IMG/VR virus record: IMGVR_UViG_3300020119_000096
Coordinates: 1-34,838 of that record
Length of the DNA: 34,838 bases
Source of the DNA: a virus
Strand: one strand, 5' to 3'
The translations under genes were made by a program, and so were the position numbers. Shown here one piece after another: positions 13,102-18,924 of this stretch; the first letter of the stretch is position 1, and each line of letters begins with the position of its first letter. The notes beneath the pieces are model-generated. The model was not told where the DNA came from and searched no databases. It saw only the letters and a list, made by a program, of their open reading frames with translations.

Positions 13102-13462
13102 ATCCCACCGGGTGTGTTGGGGTGAAGCGGGGCCTTACGGTTGCGCCACAGTAAACGCACACCTTGTCCCGCTCGTAAATCGCTATCAGGTCAGCTCTTG
13201 TAACGTCTCCAGCGAGGAGCCATGCGAGGCGCTTTTGATACTGGGCGGCGTCCACTTCTGGCTTGCGCCGTCTGCGCCGATTGGCGCGGTATTGCTCTCG
13301 CCGTTCTTTGCGGGCGCGATGTTCGCCGCGCCGTTTCTGCTCTAGGTACTTCTCGGGGTTTGCCTTGCGCCACGCCTTGACGGCGAGGCGGGCGCAATTG
13401 AGGCATCGGGGCCGGGAGAGCATTTCGCCGCTCCATCCACAGCTAAGGCAGGTGTAGGTCAT
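13010..13462 (-). CDS. HNH endonuclease with N-terminal zinc finger (different subfamily)
   Basis: The 150-residue protein has an N-terminal CLSCGWSGEMLSRPRCLNC zinc module, a basic arginine-rich middle (residues about 45-80) and a classic HNH core: KVCVYCGAT, VGYDHIVSRANGGQH, TAANLCLCCRFCNERKG. The McrA-like CxxC pairs and DHI/NL...CxxCN order differ from the other four endonucleases here. ATG 13462 directly follows a candidate promoter (13468-13496) and the left junction of the captured host DNA. The 3' end overlaps the LIAAAPE-motif gene by 92 bases. Confidence 0.9.
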   Translation of the reverse strand: MTYTCLSCGWSGEMLSRPRCLNCARLAVKAWRKANPEKYLEQKRRGEHRARKERREQYRANRRRRRKPEVDAAQYQKRLAWLLAGDVTRADLIAIYERDKVCVYCGATVRPRFTPTHPVGYDHIVSRANGGQHTAANLCLCCRFCNERKG

Positions 13463-13467
13463 GCCCC

Positions 13468-13496
13468 AAGATACACACCCCCAACCCGACAAACAA
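13468..13496 (-). promoter_or_regulatory. Candidate promoter for HNH gene, nearly leaderless
   Basis: On the minus strand TTGTTT (13496-13491) and TATCTT (13473-13468) are separated by exactly 17 bases. The -10 hexamer ends five bases before the ATG at 13462, so a transcript would begin at or next to the start codon (leaderless). The -10 resembles the TACCTT found at two other sites in the window. Confidence 0.4.
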
Positions 13497-13506
13497 GGCC
13501 GGGGGT

Positions 13507-13677
13507 ATGGGTGGTCATGTTCACGGTCGGGACATCGCGGCGGGGATCGTGCTGGTGCGGGAGGCGGGAGGGGTCGTGACCGACCTCGCGGGGAGGACGA
13601 TCGGGGCCGAGCACACCGGGGTGGTGGCGGGGAGCCCGCAGATGCATGAGTGGCTCCTTCGTCAGCTGCACGATTAA
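13507..13677 (+). pseudogene. 3' fragment of inositol monophosphatase gene (suhB-like)
   Basis: From about 13531 the plus strand encodes RDIAAGIVLVREAGGVVTD, LAGRTIGAEHTGVVAGSPQM and a short helix ending at TAA 13675-13677. This is the C-terminal end of inositol-1-monophosphatase family enzymes: (W)DIAAG...EAGG is the motif contributing a metal-binding aspartate, and VAG(S/N)P precedes the last helix. The rest of the enzyme (about 200 residues) is missing; the frame opens at ATG 13507 with a non-homologous lead, and the usual W before DIAAG is R. Nearly all codons end in G or C. It is a truncated bacterial gene, best read as one end of a captured chromosomal segment. Confidence 0.8.
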
Positions 13678-13722
13678 CCGCCGGCGGGTCGGGAGTTGGG
13701 AGTCGGGAGGGATGAAATGATG

Positions 13723-13750
13723 AGAGCCGTCCGATCGTGGACGGCTCTTT
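13723..13750. terminator. Hairpin terminator between suhB fragment and map
   Basis: AGAGCCGTCC (13723-13732) and GGACGGCTCT (13739-13748) form a perfect 10-bp stem with a six-base loop, followed by TTT on the plus strand. It lies exactly between the convergent ends of the suhB fragment and map, as expected for a bidirectional bacterial terminator. It is enclosed by a second perfect inverted repeat, GGAGTCGGGAG (13699-13709) and CTCCCGACTCC (13769-13779). Confidence 0.8.
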
Positions 13751-13786
13751 GCCTTGCACCCCTCCTGGCTCCCGACTCCGGACCAC

Positions 13787-14536
13787 CTACGCCGTCGTCA
13801 GGATCACCGGCCCATTCTCCGTGACCGCCACCGTGTGCTCGAAGTGCGCCGAGAGGGAGCCGTCCATCGTGACGACGGTCCACTTGTCGTCGAGGGTGCG
13901 AGTGGCGGGGTCGCCGGCGGTGATCATCGGCTCGATGGCGATGGTCATCCCGACCTTGAGGAGGGGGCCCCGCTTGGGGCGGCCGTAGTTGGGGACCTGC
14001 GGCTCCTCGTGGAAGGTGCGGCCGATCCCGTGCCCCACGAGCTCCCGCACCACCCCGAACCCGGCCCCTTCGGCGACGTTCTGCACCGCGTGGCCGATGT
14101 CGCCGACGTGGTTCCCGGCGCGCGCCTCCTTGATCCCGGTATAGAGCGACTCCTCGGTGACCGTGAGGAGGCGCTGGGCTTCGGGGGAGACCTCGCCCAC
14201 GGCGTAGGTGTAGGCGGAGTCGGCGTGGAGCCCGTCGACCTGGACCCCGACGTCAGCGGTGAAGAGGCTCCCCTCGCCGAGGACCCGCTTCTTGGAGGGG
14301 ATCCCGTGGACGATCTCCTCGTTGATCGAGGTGCAGAGGGTCGCGGGGAAGCCGTAGAGCCCCTTGAACGACGGGATCCCCCCCTGGCCGCGGATGTACT
14401 CCTCGGCGAGGCGGTCGAGCTCCCAGGTCGAGATCCCGGGGCGCACGTGGCGCTTGAGGTCCTGGAGCACGCCGAAGACGATGCGGCCGGCGGCGCGCAT
14501 CGTGTCGAGTTCGGAGCGGGACTTGAGGGTGACCAC
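13787..14536 (-). CDS. map: Type I methionine aminopeptidase
   Basis: A complete 249-residue enzyme that removes the initiator methionine from new proteins. All expected residues are visible and keep the E. coli spacing (offset by two): H77 in NEEIVHGIP, metal ligands D95 (ADVGV), D106 (HADSA), H169 (VGHGIGRTFHEEP), E202 (IAIEPM) and E233 (HFEHTVAV), plus H176. It should be active. The GTG at 14536 gives the usual family length (about 250); frames reaching 14749 are an out-of-frame reading of the upstream chimeric ORF. It starts five bases after the adk-like fragment stops, the normal adk-map order of bacterial spc operons. In the first 55 codons only one does not end in G or C, unlike phage genes, so recent transfer from a bacterium is likely. 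Confidence 0.95.
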   Translation of the reverse strand: MVTLKSRSELDTMRAAGRIVFGVLQDLKRHVRPGISTWELDRLAEEYIRGQGGIPSFKGLYGFPATLCTSINEEIVHGIPSKKRVLGEGSLFTADVGVQVDGLHADSAYTYAVGEVSPEAQRLLTVTEESLYTGIKEARAGNHVGDIGHAVQNVAEGAGFGVVRELVGHGIGRTFHEEPQVPNYGRPKRGPLLKVGMTIAIEPMITAGDPATRTLDDKWTVVTMDGSLSAHFEHTVAVTENGPVILTTA

Positions 14537-14541
14537 CGTCG

Positions 14542-14712
14542 TTACCGGCCGAGGATCTTCCGCACCCGCGCGCTCACCTCGTCCACCGTGCCGACGGCGT
14601 CGACGGTGTGGACGGTGCCGCCGAACTCCCGCACCATCCGGCCGCCGATATAACCCTTCCAGTTGCCCCAGATGTTTTGCTTGACGGTCACCTTCGGTTC
14701 CTTGCGGGCCAT
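14542..14712 (-). CDS. Chimeric ORF: phage N-terminus fused to adenylate kinase C-terminus
   Basis: A 56-residue frame from ATG 14712 (with GAGGATG-type upstream sequence) to TAA 14542-14544. Residues 1-32 (MARKEPKVTVKQNIWGNWKG, YIGGRMVREFGG) use mixed codons like other phage genes and look like a small phage protein. Residues 33-56 (VHTVDAVGTVDEVSARVRKI, LGR) look like the last helix of bacterial adenylate kinase (VDG..-(x)-EV...I...L), and every one of these codons ends in G or C. The switch at about 14612-14620 probably marks the right end of the captured segment. The hybrid cannot be an active kinase, but it may couple translation to map. Confidence 0.65.
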   Translation of the reverse strand: MARKEPKVTVKQNIWGNWKGYIGGRMVREFGGTVHTVDAVGTVDEVSARVRKILGR

Positions 14713-14792
14713 ACATCCTCACAGGGTAAGGGGGACAGCCATCATTCACAGTACGAAATTACCACCATCCCCCAGCAATGCAATAGCGGTAA

Positions 14793-14805
14793 TTGTAACA
14801 GTTTC
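14793..14805. promoter_or_regulatory. Shared 13-bp motif TTGTAACAGTTTC, copy 2
   Basis: TTGTAACAGTTTC, followed by a C-rich run, is identical to 10817-10829; in both places CAATAG stands a short distance to its left. Its TGTTACA core (minus strand) is nearly palindromic. Both copies lie in divergent intergenic regions, suggesting a binding site for one regulator. Which regulator is unknown. Confidence 0.4.
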
Positions 14806-14980
14806 TCCCCGCCCCCCCGATGAAACCCCGAACTCCTCTAGGACTGACAAACTACCCCAAGCTCGATATCCTATGGCTTGGGTGGGGGTCGATGCGTCCT
14901 ACGCGATTCTCGCGGCAACCAGAGGCATTGCGGGAGAGCTTCGGGAGTCTATCCGTACACTGTCACGCCACCGTGTTCAT

Positions 14981-15009
14981 TTGACACAAGGCCCTGCATG
15001 TCTTACCTT
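14981..15009 (+). promoter_or_regulatory. Candidate late promoter upstream of TerS
   Basis: TTGACA (14981-14986), 17 bases, TACCTT (15004-15009), about 120 bases before the TerS start. A second promoter at 18896-18924 has the same -10 (TACCTT), the same 17-base spacing and nearly the same -35. The dyad GTGTTCATTTGACACA (14973-14988) overlaps the -35, and ACACTGTC (14957-14964) lies just upstream. Confidence 0.6.
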
Positions 15010-15131
15010 CCTCCCATGACTTACCACTTCCTGTCAAGGGGATGGAACCCACATAATCACTGGGCCCATCGCTCACACCCCCAAACACCGGTTATCTTGT
15101 CGGGGGGCAATGTGGGGGGCGCGACAGCGTA

Positions 15132-15725
15132 ATGGCATCCCAGCCCATCAAACGCCAGATGATTACCCAGCTCGCCTCTCTGGCTAACCCTGACTCCCTC
15201 AATCTCCCTCCCGATACCACCGAAGACGATGCCGCCTTCGCCTACCTCCTCGCCTACATGGAGAACGGCGGTCGGTTGTCCCGCCTCGCCTCAGACCTCA
15301 ACGTGTCCCGCTTCCTGTTGGATCGCTGGGTGAAGGGAACGCCCGAGCGAGCTTCCCAGTTCTCCCGTGCGCGTGCGCGTGGGGCGGACGCGTTGGTAGA
15401 TGAGGGGGGCGACTTGTTGGACCGGGCGACGCGGGATGATGTGGCCGTAGCCAATGCCCGGGCGGGATGGCGGAAGTGGCTGGCGGGGAAGGTGAACCCC
15501 GAGGAGTGGGGGGAGAGCAAGCAGGGGGCGCCCCTCATCGGTAGCCTGCACCTGCATGCCGCGCTGTCCCGTCCCCAGCTGCAGGGAGCCGATAATTCCC
15601 CGAAGCCCCCCCTTCTGGGTCCTCCACTCGGGCAGCGGGAGGCCGGGTACCTAACAGAGAGTGAGATAGTGGGGGAGCCCGAGTTTCACGTGGAACACCC
15701 CCCTACCCCTGTCGATGGGGAATGA
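15132..15725 (+). CDS. Terminase small subunit (TerS), Sf6-like
   Basis: A 197-residue protein that recognises phage DNA for packaging. After an acidic lead it has a helix-turn-helix segment (SRLASDLNVSRFLLDRWVKG) followed by QFSRARARGADALVDEGGDL and then NARAGWRKWLAGKVNPEEWG, the helical order typical of Sf6-type small terminase subunits (DNA-binding N-terminus, oligomerisation middle). The proline-rich C-terminal 60 residues probably contact TerL. It is separated from TerL by four small genes. No strong ribosome-binding site precedes the ATG. Confidence 0.8.
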   Translation: MASQPIKRQMITQLASLANPDSLNLPPDTTEDDAAFAYLLAYMENGGRLSRLASDLNVSRFLLDRWVKGTPERASQFSRARARGADALVDEGGDLLDRATRDDVAVANARAGWRKWLAGKVNPEEWGESKQGAPLIGSLHLHAALSRPQLQGADNSPKPPLLGPPLGQREAGYLTESEIVGEPEFHVEHPPTPVDGE

Positions 15726-15747
15726 GGGATGTCTCTTTTTATTTTTC
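15701..15747 (+). terminator. Possible terminator after TerS
   Basis: CCCCTGTCGATGGGG (15706-15720) can form a 4-bp G+C stem, extended imperfectly by CCCTA/GAGGG, and is followed by TCTCTTTTTATTTTT (15732-15746). The T-rich tract is unusual for this G+C-rich genome. The distance between stem and U-run is long, so the call is tentative; it may only attenuate transcription. Confidence 0.3.
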
Positions 15748-15773
15748 TGGCTTGAACCGGAGGGTGTCTAGTT

Positions 15774-16046
15774 TTGAGACACGACGCTATGGTCAAGGAC
15801 TGTGAGAAGGACGGCTATACCAAGGTGTGTTTCCGGGGGGATAACTCCTCGTTGCACGTCCCACGGGCGTCGTTTGATGAGTTGACGACGGCCTTGGAAC
15901 AAGCCGCCTTTTGTTGGAATGGGGAGACGATTGAGGGGATGGCGGTGTGGGTCGCGTTAGGGGATGTGGGGTGTGTCATTGAGTTCCGTCCCGAGGATGT
16001 GGAGCGGTTGGACCGGGAAGAAGCACAGGAGAAGCTCAATGGGTAA
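15774..16046 (+). CDS. Unknown protein between terminase genes, 90 aa
   Basis: A 90-residue protein (MVKDCEKDGYTKVCFRGDNS from the internal ATG) with an acidic helical C-terminus (EFRPEDVERLDREEAQEKLN). TTG at 15774 is preferred as start because GGAGG lies 10 bases upstream; ATG 15789 is the alternative. No family recognised. Confidence 0.6.
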   Translation: MRHDAMVKDCEKDGYTKVCFRGDNSSLHVPRASFDELTTALEQAAFCWNGETIEGMAVWVALGDVGCVIEFRPEDVERLDREEAQEKLNG

Positions 16047-16188
16047 GGGGGATACCCGCCGTCCGATGCAGATAAGTGCCGAGGAATGGCGTCAGAACTA
16101 CGAACGTATCTTTGGGCCACCCAAGGAGCCCAAGGAGGATTCGGTGCGTCCTACGGGCAGTCAGGGCCCAAAGAAGGCATCCCAATGA
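16039..16188 (+). CDS. Small conserved phage protein MGKGD-type, 49 aa
   Basis: A 49-residue basic protein beginning MGKGDTRRPMQISAEEWRQN and continuing YERIFGPPKEP. This opening (MGKGD.RRP, then a helix ending RIFG) is one I recognise from many phage genomes, usually near terminase or structural genes; its role is unknown. ATG 16039 overlaps the end of the previous gene by eight bases and has AGGAGAAG upstream. Confidence 0.75.
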   Translation: MGKGDTRRPMQISAEEWRQNYERIFGPPKEPKEDSVRPTGSQGPKKASQ

Positions 16189-16475
16189 CGTGGTTCGGGG
16201 AATCCAAGGACGTCTGGCGGGAGCGTCTCAAGGAATCGCCCGAGGTGCGGTATGCCCGGCGGCGCGAGTCGGTGCTGCGGAAGCGCTATACCCAGAACAC
16301 GTACCATGTCTGGCTCTATGAACGCGGCCGAGAGTGGGTGCCGCAATTCATGGAATCGTGGGGACCCGATGGCGTGAGGACCAAGCCGCCCATGCAAGTA
16401 GGCTGGGAGGAAGCGAGACCCGGGCACGTGGTGATTATGCGGCGTGGAAAGCCTGTGGCGGAGTGCTGGACGTGA
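16185..16475 (+). CDS. Unknown protein upstream of TerL, 96 aa
   Basis: A 96-residue basic, aromatic-rich protein (MTWFGESKDVWRERLKESPE... QNTYHVWLYERGREWVPQFM ... VVIMRRGKPVAECW). ATG 16185 overlaps the previous stop (ATGA) and the frame ends with a GTGA overlap into the next gene. No recognised domain. Confidence 0.6.
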   Translation: MTWFGESKDVWRERLKESPEVRYARRRESVLRKRYTQNTYHVWLYERGREWVPQFMESWGPDGVRTKPPMQVGWEEARPGHVVIMRRGKPVAECWT

Positions 16476-16645
16476 AAAGTGCCGTCGTGGTAGTCGAATA
16501 CCGGGCCGAAGATTGGCAGAAGCACATCGCCCTCCCGGAACTCATGGAACGGGTGCGGGTGGCCCTCCACACGGCTGACCTGTCCTGTGACCAGAAACTC
16601 CGCGTCCCGGCCGTGATTGTCGGCGCACGACTGGAGGAGCGGTGA
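16472..16645 (+). CDS. Small protein before TerL, 57 aa
   Basis: A 57-residue protein from GTG 16472 (MKSAVVVVEYRAEDWQKHIA... LPAVIV-like end) with an alternating beta-alpha pattern. It overlaps the previous gene and TerL by four bases each, so it is translated with the packaging genes. Function unknown. Confidence 0.55.
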   Translation: MKSAVVVVEYRAEDWQKHIALPELMERVRVALHTADLSCDQKLRVPAVIVGARLEER

Positions 16646-18174
16646 GCTACGTCGAGGAATGCCTCAATCTGCAACAGCCGTTTGATGGTTGGCGGGAACC
16701 CAAAACCCGTGAGGAAATGCAGGCGTGGCTCTCCCGATATCGGAGGGGTGAAGACGGACTGGGCCCGGTCAGGTATGTCAAGGAAGTTAAACGGGCCGAC
16801 CCCGACCCGTGGCAGATTGAGCTGTTGACGGCCTATGGGAACTTGATTCGTCGGATTTCCGTGAAGTCGGGGCATAACGTGGGGAAAAGCTGTGCCGCGG
16901 CATGGTGTATCGACCACCATCAATCCGTGGAGATTGTCGCCCGGGCGGCTGTCACCGCTCCCACGGAAAAGCAGATGTTCAATGTCTTGTATCCCGAAGT
17001 GGTGAAATGGCTCCAGCGCGGACCGGAATGGTTGCAAGCCCAGTTCACCATCACGAGCGACCGCATCGCCTACACCCAGAAGCTGAAGGACTGGTATGTC
17101 AGTTTTGCGACCGCGAGAGCCGAAACGCCGGAAGCTTTGGCCGGGGTGCATTTGGCGGAAGGCTCCGTCTTGCTGGTTCCGGATGAAGCCTCCGGTATCC
17201 ACGAGAAAGTGTACGAATCCGCTTCTGGGTCAATGGCAGGCCATGAAGCCACCACCATCCTCTTCGGCAACCCCGTCCGGACGTCCGGGTTGTTCTTTGA
17301 TTCCCATACAAGGCTGAAGTGGAATCCGTTGAGTGGGCCGATTCAACCCGGCCAGTGGTACTGCATCACCGTGAACGCCGAAACCTCTCCACGGGTGGCG
17401 AAAGACTTCATCGCCGACATGGCCCGTCGGTATGGGAGAGATTCGAACCAGTACCGCGTCCGGGTCTTGGGGGAGTTTCCCTCCACGGATGCGGACACGG
17501 TGATTCCCTACGAACACATCTTGCGAGCCCAAGAACGCGATATCACCGTGGAAGAGTCTGTGCCGACGATTTGGGGCGTGGACGTGGCGCGATTCGGCGA
17601 AGACGCCACCGCTCTGGTGAAACGCCGAGGGAAGCTGGTGCCGGAGGTGCCGAAGCTCTGGCGGCAGAAGGACACCATGCAAGTGGCCAGTTTGGTGCAT
17701 GAGGAATGGAAAGCCACCCCCGGACATTTGCGACCGAAAGTGATTTGTGTGGACTCCATCGGCATCGGCTCCGGGGTCGTGGATAGGCTGAAGCAGTTGG
17801 GGTTGCCGGTGCGAGGTATCAACGTAAGCGAAATGGCCTCCTTCTCCGACCAGTATGCCAATCTCCGGGCGGAGTTGTGGTTCCAGACGAAGGCGTGGTT
17901 TGCGACGATGGACTGCAAGATTCCTCCCGACGACCTGAACCCCGGCGGCATCGCATTGGGGGCGGAACTCGCGTTGCCGAGGTTCCGATTCCTCCCCAGT
18001 GGGAAGTTGCAGATTGAATCGAAGGTGGAAATCAAGAAGAGAGGCTTTGATTCCCCCAACTGCGCGGATGCATTGATGATGACGATGGGGGAAGACGCCG
18101 CCACCTACATCCACGGGACGTTGAATAGCAATGAGCCCATCAAGCGTGGGTTGAAGTTTCTCACCGGAGTTTAG
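16642..18174 (+). CDS. terL: Terminase large subunit (TerL)
   Basis: The 510-residue packaging motor and nuclease. ATPase part: Walker A variant SGHNVGKS (residues 76-83), Walker B LLVPDE (177-182) with the catalytic E182, and a coupling motif around LFGNPVRTSG (207-216). Nuclease part (RNase H fold): D314 in WGVDVARFGED, D371 in VICVDSIGIGSG and D476 in SPNCADALMM, the three expected metal-binding acids. All key residues are present, so it should be functional. GTG 16642 overlaps the preceding stop. The SGHNVGKS variant is typical of podovirus-type terminases such as Sf6/P22 relatives. Confidence 0.95.
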   Translation: MSYVEECLNLQQPFDGWREPKTREEMQAWLSRYRRGEDGLGPVRYVKEVKRADPDPWQIELLTAYGNLIRRISVKSGHNVGKSCAAAWCIDHHQSVEIVARAAVTAPTEKQMFNVLYPEVVKWLQRGPEWLQAQFTITSDRIAYTQKLKDWYVSFATARAETPEALAGVHLAEGSVLLVPDEASGIHEKVYESASGSMAGHEATTILFGNPVRTSGLFFDSHTRLKWNPLSGPIQPGQWYCITVNAETSPRVAKDFIADMARRYGRDSNQYRVRVLGEFPSTDADTVIPYEHILRAQERDITVEESVPTIWGVDVARFGEDATALVKRRGKLVPEVPKLWRQKDTMQVASLVHEEWKATPGHLRPKVICVDSIGIGSGVVDRLKQLGLPVRGINVSEMASFSDQYANLRAELWFQTKAWFATMDCKIPPDDLNPGGIALGAELALPRFRFLPSGKLQIESKVEIKKRGFDSPNCADALMMTMGEDAATYIHGTLNSNEPIKRGLKFLTGV

Positions 18175-18184
18175 GAGCGACTAA

Positions 18185-18382
18185 ATGACCACCGACAAGG
18201 ATTTGCCCCTTCACCGGGTGATTCCCGTGAAGCTGGACCAGCAGGAACTCCGAGATGCCTTTCATAAGGCCGTGGATTCCCCACAGGATAAGCACTTCGG
18301 ACTGCCTGCGAAGCAAGCGAAGGCCAACCAGAAGCGTGCTTTGGACATCATGCGACAGGTACGAGCGAAGAAGCGGTCTTGA
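18185..18382 (+). CDS. Small basic protein downstream of TerL, 65 aa
   Basis: A 65-residue basic protein (MTTDKDLPLHRVIPVKLDQQ... KQAKANQKRALDIMRQVRAK) preceded by GGAGCGAC near the ATG. It ends only seven bases from the end of the opposite-strand HNH gene. No family recognised; a DNA- or capsid-associated role is possible from its charge. Confidence 0.6.
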   Translation: MTTDKDLPLHRVIPVKLDQQELRDAFHKAVDSPQDKHFGLPAKQAKANQKRALDIMRQVRAKKRS

Positions 18383-18389
18383 CAGTGTT

Positions 18390-18869
18390 TCACGAATAAG
18401 GGCGATAACGTTCTCTATTGCTGGTACGACGACAGGCACGGCAGAAGCGGCCCCCCTTCGGAGAACGGTAGGTATTCTCTTCGCTAAACTTGTGTCCTCT
18501 CGGGCAATGCGTTTTACGGGCATTGACGCCAGAGAATCCATTTCCTCGCAGCGCATTCTCCCGTTGAGTCACTGGCTGCATATGATAGGGATTGACACAC
18601 CCCCGATTGCGACAGAGATGGTCGAGCTGAAGCCCCGGTGGGATTGGGCCAATAGCTCGCTCGTATACAACTCGATGGGCCATTCGCAATTTACCGTCGA
18701 TGAAAGAATGCCCATAACCATCTGGGGTGAGCCGACCGGTCCATTGCCAGCACCCATTCGGGAGAATCCGATACCCGACCGAATTGCTACGAACCTTTCC
18801 TAGCAATGAGAGCACCGGGACAAACAAGGGCTTTTCCATTAGGACCGTAGGATAGAGGTCCATAAACAT
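18390..18869 (-). CDS. HNH endonuclease (free-standing homing type), copy 4, antisense
   Basis: A 159-residue protein with GCWQWTG, the HNH core LQLDHLCRNRGCVNPYHMQP and the C-terminal NARKTHCPRGHKF...CRACRRTS module, the same subfamily as copies 1-3. It is on the minus strand inside the plus-strand late operon, so it must use its own transcript. The start is uncertain: ATG 18869 has GGGATAG upstream; ATGs at 18863 and 18839 and a TTG at 18893 are alternatives. The nearby divergent promoter region (18896-18988) may serve both directions. Confidence 0.85.
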   Translation of the reverse strand: MFMDLYPTVLMEKPLFVPVLSLLGKVRSNSVGYRILPNGCWQWTGRLTPDGYGHSFIDGKLRMAHRVVYERAIGPIPPGLQLDHLCRNRGCVNPYHMQPVTQRENALRGNGFSGVNARKTHCPRGHKFSEENTYRSPKGGRFCRACRRTSNRERYRPYS

Positions 18870-18895
18870 ACTATCCCACGACATAAATAGCAAGC

Positions 18896-18924
18896 TTGAC
18901 TAGACACTGTCGCGACAGTACCTT
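18896..18924 (+). promoter_or_regulatory. Late promoter with palindromic operator in its spacer
   Basis: TTGACT (18896-18901) and TACCTT (18919-18924) are separated by 17 bases. The spacer contains a perfect 14-bp palindrome, ACTGTCGCGACAGT (18906-18919), well placed for a repressor or activator dimer. Immediately downstream the dyad GTGTC-CAATT-GACACA (18925-18940) would straddle the transcription start. It precedes the portal-capsid genes. Confidence 0.6.

Larger units (their letters stand above)
14713..15131. promoter_or_regulatory. Main intergenic region upstream of map block and TerS
   Basis: A 419-base stretch without a convincing gene. It contains the 13-bp motif TTGTAACAGTTTC (14793-14805) shared with the 10.8-kb control region, a plus-strand promoter (14981-15009), and the shared GTGTT-CATTT-GACACA dyad (14973-14988). 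A 54-codon frame at 14820-14984 (MKPRTPLGLTNYPKLDILWL...) lacks a ribosome-binding site and is not called. The region probably drives leftward transcription into the chimeric ORF and map and rightward transcription of TerS. Confidence 0.5.

Noticed and set aside
13787-14749. Longer version of the methionine aminopeptidase starting at 14749
   Set aside because: Residues before GTG 14536 are an out-of-frame reading of the chimeric ORF, arginine-rich and unlike the family; the GTG start gives the exact family length.
14820-14984. 54-codon plus-strand ORF (MKPRTPLGLTNYPKLDILWL...)
   Set aside because: No ribosome-binding site, it overlaps the candidate promoter elements and no similarity is recognised; kept only as a remark in the intergenic entry.
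17230-18114. Long minus-strand ORFs opposite terL, portal, scaffold/capsid and tailspike (for example 17230-18114, 18974-20158, 22641-24023, 31171-32436)
   Set aside because: These are antisense frames created by G+C-rich third positions of the real plus-strand genes; composition is arginine/proline/glycine-rich without domain motifs.
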